Source: Pseudomonadota bacterium
GTDB taxonomy: Bacteria; Pseudomonadota; Gammaproteobacteria; Burkholderiales; Burkholderiaceae
DNA: 18,409 nt
Direction: 5' to 3'
Assembly: GCA_029777935.1 (NCBI GenBank)
Contig: JAKORH010000291.1
Span: forward strand, 1 to 18,409
In this document: in pieces, positions 7,007 to 14,909 of the stretch
How the letters are laid out: each line of letters starts with the position of its first letter
Position numbering within the stretch: position 1 is the stretch's first letter
Made by a program: the position numbers and the translations under genes
Notes under the pieces: model-generated
Databases searched by the model: none
Told to the model about the DNA's origin: nothing
The model's input: only the letters and a program-made list of their open reading frames with translations

Positions 7007-8884
7007 TTACCGGCGCAGGTCGAAAATCCCGCGGCCGTCGGCGCCTTTGAGGGCGGCCGCGATGCGCGCGCGTGCCTGGATGAACGGCGAGTTCTTCGCC
7101 TCGGCGCCGAGGTAGGCGTCGAGATCGCCGACGTCGCGCTGCAGGCGCGGCAGCAGCTCGAGAAAGAGGTCGGTCACTTCGGGATCGAACTGGATGCCGC
7201 GCAGCGAAAGGATCTCCCTGACCGCTTCCGCGAGCGGCCACGCGTGCTTGTACGGCCGCACGTGCGTCAGTGCGTCGAACACGTCCACGATGGCGCTGAT
7301 GCGCGCCGCGATCGGAATCGCGGTCCCGGCCAGCCCGTGCGGATAGCCGCGTCCGTTCCACCATTCGTGGTGGTGGCGCGCGATCTCTTCGGCCACGTGC
7401 ATCTGCGGGATGTTGCTTCGGGCAAGGATCTCCGCACCCGCGATCGTGTGGTGCTGCATGATCTTGCGCTCGCCGTCGGTCAGCCGCCCAGGCTTGAGCA
7501 GAATCGAGTCCGGCACCGCCAGCTTGCCGATGTCGTGCATGCGCGCGGCCAGGTCGATCATGAAGCACACGTCGTCTTCGAGCCCGTACTCGCGCGCGAG
7601 GATCGACGCGAACCGGCCGACGCGATAGCAGTGCTCGCCGGTGGTGTCGTCGTGCAGCTCGGCCGCGACCGACTGCTGCTCGAGCATCGCGATGCGCGAC
7701 TTCATCAGCTCGCGCTCGCCGAGCTGGATGCGGAGGTCGCCGAGGTGCTTGTTCAGGTTCGCATCGGCCGACGCGTTGTCGACCACGCTGACGTAGGTCT
7801 GCTCGATCTGCTGCAGGTGGCGCTGGTGGTGCATCAGCACCTGCTGCTGCTTGGCCTCTTCGTTCAGCTTCAGCAGCTCGTGCAGATAGACGAGCGCAAC
7901 GTCGGGTTGGCCGGCGAGTTCGTAGCCTTTGACGGCCGCCGTCATCGCATCTCTCAGACCGCCACGCACCGAGTTGCGCGCCTTCTCCAGCGAGCGCTTG
8001 ATCCGAGTAAGACCGACATCCGTCGTGCCAGCCTGAACCTCCGTCAAGCCTTCCGCCATCGCTGCCGCAAGCTCCGCACGTTCGAGACCAGACTTGGCGG
8101 CAAACTGCTTCGCGAATTCGCATCGCCTTTTCGCGCCGTCGATATCGCCTGTTTCTAGAAGCAACTGCGCGAAGTGGTTTTCCGCAAGCGTGCGCGACAA
8201 GCATTCGCTCGGAGTCTGCGGGAAAGCGAAAACGTCAATTGCCTGTCGCACAGCGCGCAGCCCGCGGCGGAGGTCTTGGACGTTGAGGCTCGCATAGGCG
8301 ACGTTGTTCAACGCCTGCCCCTTCGCCATGCGGAACGTCGCCTCATCGGCCGTGAGGGCGATTGCCCGCTCATAGCACCGGATCGCGTCGGCGTAATGCG
8401 CCGCCTGTTGAAGCGCAAGTCCGAGGTTGTTCCACAGCGCAACTTCGCCGAGACGATCTCCTAGCTCTCGCGCAAGGTCGAGCGCCTCAGCAAAGCATTC
8501 GGTGGCAATGGGAAGGTTGCCCGTTTCGATCTGCAGTACACCCGCGAACGTCAGCGCCCGCCGGAGCAAGGGCTTGTCGCCGACGAGCCGGGCCAAGGCG
8601 ACCGCATCAACCGCAGGCGCAATGCCCTGTTGGGAACGTGCGCAGACAACTGCTATCTGAGCGACCAACTGCAAGCATTCGACAGCCGTCCCGTCGATTA
8701 GCTCAGGCGGCACCGCGCGGATGGCATGGTACGAAGCTTGGCCAATGTCGAGCGCATTGCCAGAAGGCGATGAGAGCAATGCCCTCAACTGCCCTAGCGT
8801 CTTGCCGAAGAGCGCGTGTGCCTCTTGAGCACTTGTCGGAACGACCATCGGCCCAGCGGCAGTTACGAAGGGGGGCGGGTTCAT
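7007..8884 (-). CDS. TPR-repeat HD-GYP protein, putative cyclic-di-GMP phosphodiesterase
   Basis: A 625-residue protein with no signal peptide or membrane segment. The N-terminal half (about 25-345) is a helical TPR-like array; the clearest units are ATECFAEALDLARELGD (127-143) and the NNLGLALQQAAHYADAIRCYERAIAL unit at 152-177. A charged coiled-coil-like segment follows (about 340-405). The C-terminal HD-GYP domain (about 405-595) has H417, the MHDIGK diad (His450-Asp451), QHHT (477-480), HHHEWW-GRGYP (504-515) and the DVFDALT aspartate (534). All usual metal ligands and the GYP motif appear present, so c-di-GMP hydrolysis is likely. The start is ATG 8884; an upstream TTG at 8944 is open but unconvincing. 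It is divergent from the small peptide gene at 9052, with 167 bases between. TPR domains fused to outputs often sense peptides or proteins. A peptide ligand is inference. Confidence 0.9.
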   Translation of the reverse strand: MNPPPFVTAAGPMVVPTSAQEAHALFGKTLGQLRALLSSPSGNALDIGQASYHAIRAVPPELIDGTAVECLQLVAQIAVVCARSQQGIAPAVDAVALARLVGDKPLLRRALTFAGVLQIETGNLPIATECFAEALDLARELGDRLGEVALWNNLGLALQQAAHYADAIRCYERAIALTADEATFRMAKGQALNNVAYASLNVQDLRRGLRAVRQAIDVFAFPQTPSECLSRTLAENHFAQLLLETGDIDGAKRRCEFAKQFAAKSGLERAELAAAMAEGLTEVQAGTTDVGLTRIKRSLEKARNSVRGGLRDAMTAAVKGYELAGQPDVALVYLHELLKLNEEAKQQQVLMHHQRHLQQIEQTYVSVVDNASADANLNKHLGDLRIQLGERELMKSRIAMLEQQSVAAELHDDTTGEHCYRVGRFASILAREYGLEDDVCFMIDLAARMHDIGKLAVPDSILLKPGRLTDGERKIMQHHTIAGAEILARSNIPQMHVAEEIARHHHEWWNGRGYPHGLAGTAIPIAARISAIVDVFDALTHVRPYKHAWPLAEAVREILSLRGIQFDPEVTDLFLELLPRLQRDVGDLDAYLGAEAKNSPFIQARARIAAALKGADGRGIFDLRR

Positions 8885-8900
8885 TTCCACGCGCGCCACG

Positions 8901-8958
8901 TTATCAGATACCAAGAATCTGCGATAGCAAGAGTTTGGTACCAAAGATGGATTAATCC
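8901..8958. promoter_or_regulatory. Candidate operator: palindromes between the HD-GYP and peptide genes
   Basis: The divergent intergenic region holds a perfect 12-bp palindrome TTTGGTACCAAA (8934-8945) followed three bases later by a perfect 10-bp palindrome GGATTAATCC (8949-8958). TACCAA with a similar flank recurs 30 bp upstream (TACCAAGAAT 8909-8918, TACCAAAGAT 8939-8948). The patch is AT-richer than its surroundings and would be well placed to control both genes. Promoter elements are not clear: TTGCTA (8925-8930) on the minus strand is only a weak -35. Function is inferred. Confidence 0.45.
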
Positions 8959-9051
8959 CCGCCTTCTGGGGACCATCGCCAGCGTAGGCGAGGGGCTTCG
9001 GATTTCCGGAGCAGCGCCAGGCTCAGCGAAATCCCTACTTTGGAGGACACA

Positions 9052-9159
9052 ATGGAAACCCTGATCCAAGAAGTCGAAATTCAAGAACAAGTGGTCGAGC
9101 TGAGCTTGACTGAACTGGCGCAGGTCGGCGGCGGGCTGGGTGATTACATATTCGCCTAA
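9052..9159 (+). CDS. Small double-glycine-leader peptide, putative secreted signal or bacteriocin-like precursor
   Basis: A 35-residue open frame, ATG 9052 to TAA 9159. It has a near-perfect Shine-Dalgarno GGAGGA (9042-9047), 4 bases before the ATG, and a strong intrinsic terminator 22 bases after its stop, so it looks like a real monocistronic gene despite its size. The N-terminal ~23 residues are acidic and amphipathic (METLIQEVEIQEQ). They lead into LSLTELAQVGGG, which fits the leader consensus L-S-x-x-E-L-x-x-V-x-G-G of peptides cleaved by C39-peptidase ABC exporters. Cleavage after the GG would release GLGDYIFA, or LGDYIFA if after the third Gly: seven or eight residues, hydrophobic and aromatic. 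No transporter, modifying enzyme or immunity gene is visible in the window. Alternatives are a tiny regulatory leader peptide or a precursor processed elsewhere. I do not recognise a named family. Confidence 0.75.
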   Translation: METLIQEVEIQEQVVELSLTELAQVGGGLGDYIFA

Positions 9160-9180
9160 CGAGCCCTTTCAAATTGTTGG

Positions 9181-9205
9181 AACCGGGGCCACGCGCCCCG
9201 GTTTT
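9181..9205 (+). terminator. Intrinsic terminator after the small peptide gene
   Basis: A perfect 9-bp stem AACCGGGGC / GCCCCGGTT with loop CACGC (9181-9203) runs into TTTTC on the plus strand. It closes the peptide transcript and lies between it and the convergent cheB stop at 9235. On the minus strand there is no T-tract, so it would be less effective for the che operon. Confidence 0.85.
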
Positions 9206-9234
9206 CATTTGTACCTCAAGAACTTACGCCCGGC

Positions 9235-10305
9235 TCACACCCGGTGCGCTGCTCCGCCGGCCTCCACCAGCCTCTCCTCGATCCTCCCCGCAATCCGCGT
9301 CACTGCTAGCACCTCGTCGACCGCCCCGCAGGCGATCGCCTCCTTCGGCATTCCGAACACCACGCACGTCGCCTCGTCCTGCGCGAGGTTGTAGCTGCCG
9401 GCGCGTTTCATGTCGAGCATCGCGGCCGCGCCGTCCTTGCCCATGCCGGTAAGCATCACGCCGAGCGCGCTGGGGCCGGCGGTCGCGGCGACCGACCGGA
9501 ACAGCACCTCGACCGACGGCCGGTGGCGGTTCACCGGCGGGCTGTCGTCGAGTTCGGCCACGTAGTTCGCGCCGCTCTTGCCGAGCCGCAGGTGGCGGTC
9601 GCCGGGCGCGATGTACGCGTGGCCGGGCAGCACGCGCTCGCCGTGCACGGCTTCGCGCACGGTCATCCGGCACAGGCTGTCGAGCCGCGCCGCGAAGCTC
9701 CTCGTGAATCCGGGCGGCATGTGCTGGGTAATCAGCACCGCCGGCGCATCGGCGGGCAGTCGCGTCAGCACCTCGCGAATCGCCTCTGTGCCGCCGGTCG
9801 AGGCACCGATCGCGATCAGCCTTTCGGTCGAGTGGCGCGCCGGCAGCGGCCGCGCCGGCCTGGACGGCGCTGTGACCGGCGCAGCCGCCACGTGCCGGTG
9901 CATGCGCGCGCGCGAGGCGATGCGGATCTTCTCGCAGATGTCGCGGCCGAGGTCCTGCAGCCCGGCGGCGATGCCGAGCCTGGGCTTGGCGACGAAGTCG
10001 ATCGCGCCCAGCTCGAGCGCGCGAATTGTCGTCTCGGCGCCGCGCTCGGTCAGCGTGGAGACCATAACGACCGGCATCGGGCGCAGCCGCATCAACCGTT
10101 CGAGGAAGTCGAGGCCGTCCATCTTCGGCATCTCGACGTCGAGCGTCAGCACGTCCGGGTTCAGTTCGCGGATCATCTCGCGCGCGGCCAGCGGATCGGG
10201 CGCGGTGCCGATGACCTCGAGGTCCGGCTCGCGGCCGATGATCCCGGTCAGCACGCTGCGGACCAGCGCCGAGTCGTCGATGATCAGCACACGCGTCTTG
10301 GACAT
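9235..10305 (-). CDS. cheB: CheB, receptor methylesterase/glutamine deamidase with receiver domain
   Basis: Cytoplasmic enzyme that removes methyl groups from chemoreceptor glutamates and is activated when CheA phosphorylates its receiver. Seen in 356 residues: receiver domain 1-125 with acidic D10/D11, phospho-acceptor Asp56 ([12 protein letters not shown]) and Lys108; a linker rich in Pro and Ala (about 135-160); and the methylesterase domain with [10 protein letters not shown] (Ser169), QHMPPGF (His195) and [10 protein letters not shown] (Asp291). These form the catalytic triad. Length is typical. The start is ATG 10305, two bases after the cheD stop; the open frame extends upstream but only as a shadow of cheD. 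It is the last gene of the che operon and convergent with the peptide gene. Confidence 0.97.
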   Translation of the reverse strand: MSKTRVLIIDDSALVRSVLTGIIGREPDLEVIGTAPDPLAAREMIRELNPDVLTLDVEMPKMDGLDFLERLMRLRPMPVVMVSTLTERGAETTIRALELGAIDFVAKPRLGIAAGLQDLGRDICEKIRIASRARMHRHVAAAPVTAPSRPARPLPARHSTERLIAIGASTGGTEAIREVLTRLPADAPAVLITQHMPPGFTRSFAARLDSLCRMTVREAVHGERVLPGHAYIAPGDRHLRLGKSGANYVAELDDSPPVNRHRPSVEVLFRSVAATAGPSALGVMLTGMGKDGAAAMLDMKRAGSYNLAQDEATCVVFGMPKEAIACGAVDEVLAVTRIAGRIEERLVEAGGAAHRV

Positions 10306-10307
10306 TC

Positions 10308-10994
10308 TCAGAAGAGCTCCACTTCGCCGCCTACGCGCCGGGTCGCGATCTGCGCCGAGTACTGCTGCTCCTCGGCGATCAGCCTCGGGTCCACCTTGGC
10401 GAGCTTCTTCGACAGCGCGCGGCCGCTGGCCGGAAAAAACGCCACGCGCCGCGGGTGCACGTCGAGCAGGTCCTGCGACACGACGCGGATGCCTTCGGTG
10501 CGCAGGAACTTCAGCACGAATTCGGCGTTGCGCGCGCCGACGTCGATGGTGGTGAAATTCTGCATCACGCGACCGCCGCCGAAGACCTTCGACTCCAGCG
10601 CGCCCTTGCGCGCGCCGCGCTTCAGCAGCTCGTTGATCAACTGCTCCATCGCAAACGCGCCGTAACGGCCCGAGTCCGACAGCGGATCGGCGCCGCCGCT
10701 CTCCGGCAGCAGGAAGTGGTTCATGCCGCCCACTTTCGCGGCCGGATCCCACAGGCATGCCGATACGCACGAGCCCAACACCGTGGTCAGCACGACGTCC
10801 TCGGCCGCGACGAAGAATTCCCCCGGCAGCACCTTGACGGCCGACTTGTCGAAGCTGCGCTCGAAGTAGAACGTGCCGGCCTCGCCGGGCGCGCCGCTGC
10901 GGCGGAGCTTCGGCGGCAGGGCGGCGGCGCTCCCTGGACGACCCTCGCGCTGCGCGCTCGGGGATTCGCCCTCGGGGCGGCCCGGCGGGCTCAT
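10308..10994 (-). CDS. cheD: CheD, chemoreceptor glutamine deamidase
   Basis: Deamidates specific receptor glutamines and, in some bacteria, binds CheC/CheY. Seen in 228 residues: the core starts near [20 protein letters not shown] (42-61), followed by [15 protein letters not shown] (69-83) with catalytic Cys76, and [11 protein letters not shown] (87-97) with His93. The C-terminus is GGEVELF. The ATG at 10994 forms a 4-base ATGA overlap with the cheR stop, which decides the start. The first ~40 residues are low complexity (Pro, Gly, Ser, Arg) and unlike a folded CheD domain. They read like translation of a dispersed GC-rich repeat inserted at the gene start. It lies two bases before cheB. Confidence 0.95.
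   Translation of the reverse strand: MSPPGRPEGESPSAQREGRPGSAAALPPKLRRSGAPGEAGTFYFERSFDKSAVKVLPGEFFVAAEDVVLTTVLGSCVSACLWDPAAKVGGMNHFLLPESGGADPLSDSGRYGAFAMEQLINELLKRGARKGALESKVFGGGRVMQNFTTIDVGARNAEFVLKFLRTEGIRVVSQDLLDVHPRRVAFFPASGRALSKKLAKVDPRLIAEEQQYSAQIATRRVGGEVELF
10905..10994 (-). repeat. Possible dispersed GC-rich repeat translated as the CheD N-terminus
   Basis: The first ~30 codons of cheD encode SPPGRPEGE...[10 protein letters not shown], a low-complexity string with a duplicated R-E/P-G pattern. I recall similar in-frame strings at the ends of unrelated proteins in Burkholderiales genomes, where they come from an intergenic repeat family. That recollection cannot be checked here. Only one copy is seen in this window, so the repeat call is inference. 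Confidence 0.35.
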
Positions 10995-11881
10995 GCCGGC
11001 AGCCTTTCGTAAACGGTCTTGCCGCGCAGCGCGAACCACTCGCGGCAGTCAGTGAAGTTCTCCGAGTGGCCCGCGAACAGCAGCCCGCCGGGGCGCAGGA
11101 CGGCCGCGATGCGTTCGAGCACGCGCCGCTGTGTCGGCTTGTCGAAGTAGATCATCACGTTGCGGCAGAACACGGCGTCGAGCTGGCGCCCGAACGCGCG
11201 CACCGCGGCCCAGTCGTCGTCGAGCAGGTTCAGCGGCGCGAACTCGGCGAGCCGCGCCAGTTCCGGCTTCACGCGAGCCTGCCCCTCGTTGGGCCCGGCG
11301 CCGCGCAGGAAGAAGCGCTTCAGCCGCGCCTCGCCGCACGCGCGCGCGGCATCGAACCCGTACACGCCGCGCGCGGCGGTCGCGAGCACGTTCGTGTCGA
11401 TGTCGGTCGCGAGCAGCCGCGCCCGCGTGCCGGACCCGAGCGCTTCGACCAGCGAGATGGCGATCGACCACGGCTCCTCGCCGGTGGAAGCTGCCGCGCA
11501 CCACACGCGCGGCGTCGCGGCCTCCCCGCACGAGCGCAGGAAGTCGGCCAGGATCGGGAAGTGATGCGGCTCGCGGAAGAACGACGTGAGGTTGGTCGTC
11601 AGCGCGTTGATGAACTCCTGCGCCTCGGCGCGCCGGAACGCCGGATCGAATTCCAGACGGTCGAGGTAGCGCGCGAACGCATCGAGCCCGTGCGCGCGCA
11701 GCCGTCGCGCGAGCCGGCTGTAGACCATGTTCTGCTTGCTGTCGTTCAGGCTGATGCCGGCCAGCGCATAGATCAATCGGCGCACGCGCTCGAAGTCGCC
11801 GCGGGCGAATGCGTACTCGCGCTCGCCGTCGCCGGCGATCGGTGCGAGCAGCGCTTCGTTCAGCGGATCGCGGGCGCCCAT
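10991..11881 (-). CDS. cheR: CheR, chemoreceptor glutamate O-methyltransferase
   Basis: SAM-dependent enzyme that methylates receptor glutamates and opposes CheB in adaptation. Seen in 296 residues: N-terminal helical domain (about 25-95, [20 protein letters not shown]), [14 protein letters not shown] (95-108), the SAM-binding [15 protein letters not shown] (128-142), [11 protein letters not shown], and [14 protein letters not shown] near the C-terminus. All are CheR signatures and the length is usual. The ATG at 11881 lies 16 bases after the cheW stop, with no strong Shine-Dalgarno. The stop overlaps the cheD start. No tethering TPR or extra domains are present. Confidence 0.97.
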   Translation of the reverse strand: MGARDPLNEALLAPIAGDGEREYAFARGDFERVRRLIYALAGISLNDSKQNMVYSRLARRLRAHGLDAFARYLDRLEFDPAFRRAEAQEFINALTTNLTSFFREPHHFPILADFLRSCGEAATPRVWCAAASTGEEPWSIAISLVEALGSGTRARLLATDIDTNVLATAARGVYGFDAARACGEARLKRFFLRGAGPNEGQARVKPELARLAEFAPLNLLDDDWAAVRAFGRQLDAVFCRNVMIYFDKPTQRRVLERIAAVLRPGGLLFAGHSENFTDCREWFALRGKTVYERLPA

Positions 11882-11897
11882 GATGCACGCCAGGTCG

Positions 11898-12419
11898 TCA
11901 GTGCGCGGTCGGCGCCACGAGCCCCATATCGACGCCGGACATCAGTCGTTCGATGTCCGCCAGTATCAGCATGCGCTGCCCCTCGGCGCTTTCGATCGAC
12001 GCCAGCCCGGTGATGAAGCCGGCATCGATCGAGCCGCCGAATTCCGGCGCCGGCTTGATCTGCTCCGGCCTCAGTTCCAGCACATCGCTCACCGAGTCGA
12101 CCACCACGCCGAGGGTGCGGCCGGCGATGTTCAGGATGATCACTACCGTGAACGCGTTGTATTCGGCGCTGTCGAGCGCGAACTTCAGTCGCAGATCGAC
12201 GATCGGCACGATGACGCCGCGCAGGTTGACCACGCCCTTGATGAAGGCCGGCGCATTGGCGATGCGCGTCGGCGACTCGTACGAGCGGATCTCCTGCACC
12301 TTCAGGATGTCGATGCCGTATTCCTCGGCGCCGAGCCGGAAGGTCAGGAACTCGCGCGCCGCCAGCATGGAGCCGGTGGACGCGACCGCGCGCGCTTCGT
12401 TGGCGGAAATCGCACTCAT
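11898..12419 (-). CDS. cheW: CheW, chemoreceptor-CheA coupling protein
   Basis: Scaffold protein that links chemoreceptors to CheA in signalling arrays at the inner membrane. Seen in 173 residues: a single CheW/SH3-like domain with [22 protein letters not shown] (23-44), [23 protein letters not shown] (55-77), and [14 protein letters not shown] short N-terminal extension precedes the domain. The ATG at 12419 has GGGAGAG about 8 bases upstream. It lies 30 bases after cheA, and the order cheA-cheW-cheR-cheD-cheB is common in betaproteobacteria, except that a receptor gene often sits in this interval and is absent here. Confidence 0.96.
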   Translation of the reverse strand: MSAISANEARAVASTGSMLAAREFLTFRLGAEEYGIDILKVQEIRSYESPTRIANAPAFIKGVVNLRGVIVPIVDLRLKFALDSAEYNAFTVVIILNIAGRTLGVVVDSVSDVLELRPEQIKPAPEFGGSIDAGFITGLASIESAEGQRMLILADIERLMSGVDMGLVAPTAH

Positions 12420-12449
12420 CTATCGCTCTCCCAAGGGATTCTCCTGACT

Positions 12450-14495
12450 TCAGTGGCGCGCGCGCTTGACCAGGCCCGCGACGTCGATGATCAGCGCGAC
12501 GCGGCCGTCGCCGAGAATGGTCGCGCCGGAAATGTTCGGTACGCGCCGGTAGTTCGCCTCGAGGTTCTTGACCACGACCTGGTGCTGCCCAAGCAGTTCG
12601 TCGACGATCAGCGCCACGCTGCCGCCTTCGGCCTCGACGATCACCATCAGATTCGGCGCCGGCGCGTCGTCCGCGCGCGGCACCGCGAAGATCTCGTCCA
12701 GCGCCAGCACCGGCCGGTACTCGTCGCGTACCTTGACCACGCGGTCCGACCCGCCGACCGTCTGGATCATGCCGGAGCCGATCTGAAACGATTCGACCAC
12801 CGACGCCAGCGGCAGGATGTACGTCTCGTCGCCGACACCGATCGACATGCCGTCCATGATCGCGAGCGTCAGCGGCAGCCGTACGGACACGCGCGTGCCG
12901 TAGCCTTCGGCCGAATCGAGCTCCACGGTTCCGGCCAGCGCGGCAATGTTCCGCCGCACGACGTCCATGCCGACACCGCGGCCGGACACGTCGGAAACCT
13001 GCTCGGCGGTCGAGAAGCCTGGCTCCCAGATCAGCGCCCACACTTCGGCGTCGGTCATGTCGTCGCGCACCGGCAGTCCCCGCTCTCTTGCCTTGGAGAG
13101 GATCCTGTCGCGCTTCAGTCCGGCACCGTCGTCGCGTACCTCGATCAGGATCGAGCCGCCCTGGTGCGCCGCTGACAGCGTGATCGTCCCGGTCGCCGGC
13201 TTGCCGGCCGCGGCGCGCACGTCCGGCGGCTCGATGCCGTGGTCGGCGCTGTTGCGCACGAGGTGCGTCAGCGGATCGATGATCTTCTCGATCAGACCCT
13301 TGTCCAGTTCGGTCGCCTCGCCGGCCATCTTCAGCTCGATGTCCTTGCCGAGCTTGGCCGCCAGATCGCGGATCATGCGCGGGAAGCGGTTGAACACGAA
13401 CGACATCGGAATCATGCGGATCGACAGCACCGCCTCCTGCAGATGGCGCGTGCTGCGCTCGAGCTCGGATACGCCCGCCAGCAGCGCCTGGTTCTGCACC
13501 GGGTCGAATCCCTTGGTCTGCTGCGTCAGCATCGCCTGCGCGATCACGAGTTCGCCGACCAGGTTGATCAGCTGATCGACCTTCTCGACGGGAACTCGCA
13601 GCGTGGTCGATTCCAGGCTCGCGGCCTTCTCCGCGTTCGCCTTGCGCTCGGGGCGCTGCGCCGCCACGGGGGCGGCCTCGACCGGCCGCGCCGCCGGCAG
13701 CGTGGCCGGATCGACGAAGAATCCGAAGCCGTCGCCTTCGACCGCCCCGTCGGGGTGCCGCGGCGCGGCCGCGCGAGCATCCCTCGCGTCGGTCCGCGCG
13801 TTGGCTTCGGACGGTGCGTTCGCTCCAGCGGCGCAGGCGATCGCGACTTGCTCGCGCGCGACGTGGAACGAGAACAGCTCGATCAATTCGCTGTCCGGCG
13901 ACTGCGTCACGACCTTGAAGCGGCGGAAGCCGTCGATCAACTGCCCGCCGTCGAGCGGCTCGAACGTCCCGAGCGAAGGTATGTCGCGGAAGAGTTCGGC
14001 CAGGCTGTCGGCGATGCCGCCATCGGCGATCGGACCGAGCCGCACTTCCAGCACGCGGGCACCGACGGACGCCGCGGCGGCGGCGCCGGATGCGAGCCGC
14101 CTGATGCGGGCAACAAGTTTCGTCGTGTCGGGACTCCCCGTGCTCGACCCCTGGTAGCGCGCGAGCTGCGCCCGCAGCACGTCGCCGGCCTCCAGCAGCA
14201 CGTCGACCATGTCGCGCGTCAGCGCCAGCTCGTGCCGGCGCACGCGATCGAGCAACGTTTCCAGTTCGTGCGTCAACTCGGTCACGTCGGAGAAGCCGAA
14301 GGTCGCGGCACCTCCCTTGATCGAATGCGCGACGCGGAAGATCGCGTTCAGTTCGTCCTCGCTCGCCGCGCTCACATCGATCGCGAGCAGCTTGCCTTCC
14401 ATGCTTTCCAGGTTCTCGCCCGCCTCCTCGAAGAAGACGGCGTAGAACTGCGACAGGTCGAAGTCGCTGTGCTGCGCGCGATTCATCTCGCCCAT
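12450..14495 (-). CDS. cheA: CheA, chemotaxis histidine kinase
   Basis: Receptor-controlled kinase that phosphorylates CheY and CheB. Seen in 681 residues: HPt domain (about 10-115) with AHSIKGGAATFGF, phosphorylated His57; a P2-like region (about 145-220); a linker rich in Ala and Pro (225-295) containing GFGFF; a dimerisation domain (about 298-365, VDQLINLVGELVIAQ); a GHKL ATPase with N-box HLVRNSADHGIE (411-422), G1 DDGAGL (455-460) and G2 GRGVGMD (505-511); and a C-terminal CheW-like domain from about 540. There is a single HPt and no fused receiver, so this is a standard CheA rather than a ChpA-like hybrid. The ATG at 14495 lies 19 bases after cheY; an in-frame ATG three codons later is an alternative. 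Confidence 0.98.
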   Translation of the reverse strand: MGEMNRAQHSDFDLSQFYAVFFEEAGENLESMEGKLLAIDVSAASEDELNAIFRVAHSIKGGAATFGFSDVTELTHELETLLDRVRRHELALTRDMVDVLLEAGDVLRAQLARYQGSSTGSPDTTKLVARIRRLASGAAAAASVGARVLEVRLGPIADGGIADSLAELFRDIPSLGTFEPLDGGQLIDGFRRFKVVTQSPDSELIELFSFHVAREQVAIACAAGANAPSEANARTDARDARAAAPRHPDGAVEGDGFGFFVDPATLPAARPVEAAPVAAQRPERKANAEKAASLESTTLRVPVEKVDQLINLVGELVIAQAMLTQQTKGFDPVQNQALLAGVSELERSTRHLQEAVLSIRMIPMSFVFNRFPRMIRDLAAKLGKDIELKMAGEATELDKGLIEKIIDPLTHLVRNSADHGIEPPDVRAAAGKPATGTITLSAAHQGGSILIEVRDDGAGLKRDRILSKARERGLPVRDDMTDAEVWALIWEPGFSTAEQVSDVSGRGVGMDVVRRNIAALAGTVELDSAEGYGTRVSVRLPLTLAIMDGMSIGVGDETYILPLASVVESFQIGSGMIQTVGGSDRVVKVRDEYRPVLALDEIFAVPRADDAPAPNLMVIVEAEGGSVALIVDELLGQHQVVVKNLEANYRRVPNISGATILGDGRVALIIDVAGLVKRARH

Positions 14496-14514
14496 GGTCG
14501 TTCCGGCGCGGTGC

Positions 14515-14877
14515 TCAGCGAATGACCCGCTTGATCACGTCGAGCAGCTTGTTCGGATCGAACGGCTTGACCAGCCAGCCAGTGGCGCCGGCCGCCTTGC
14601 CCCTGGCCTTCATGTCGTCGCCCGACTCGGTGGTCAGGATCAGGATCGGCGTGGTCGCGTATGTCGGCAGCGCGCGCAGTTGCCTGACCAGCGTGATGCC
14701 GTCCATCACCGGCATGTTCTGGTCGGTCAGCACCAGATCGACACGCTGCCCGCGCGCCTTCTCGAATGCCTCCTGGCCATCGGCCGCCTCGATCACCTGG
14801 TAACCGGCGCCCTTCAACGTGAAGGAAACCATCTGCCGCATCGATGCGGAGTCGTCCACTGCGAGAATCGAATGCAT
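14515..14877 (-). CDS. cheY: CheY-like single-domain response regulator
   Basis: Stand-alone receiver phosphorylated by CheA; in motility systems it binds the flagellar switch, in others different outputs. Seen in 120 residues: AVDDSASMRQMV with acidic D8/D9, LTDQNMPVMDG with phospho-acceptor Asp52, TTE (82-84) and KPFDP with Lys104. No output domain follows. The phrase AVDDSASMRQMVSFTLKGAG is typical of the CheY that sits beside CheA in beta- and gammaproteobacterial clusters, not of the classical enteric CheY. The ATG at 14877 lies 32 bases after the cheZ-like gene and 19 before cheA. Confidence 0.94.
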   Translation of the reverse strand: MHSILAVDDSASMRQMVSFTLKGAGYQVIEAADGQEAFEKARGQRVDLVLTDQNMPVMDGITLVRQLRALPTYATTPILILTTESGDDMKARGKAAGATGWLVKPFDPNKLLDVIKRVIR

Positions 14878-14909
14878 CGTTCCAGCTCCCGTCGAGTACG
14901 CCGCGTCCC

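Noticed and set aside
8885..8944. TTG start at 8944 for the HD-GYP protein
   Set aside because: It would start inside the TTTGGTACCAAA palindrome and has no Shine-Dalgarno; ATG 8884 is preferred.
11066..14525. Long plus-strand open frames opposite cheR, cheW and cheA
   Set aside because: Same antisense GC artefact; their composition is that of shadow frames and no family motif is visible.
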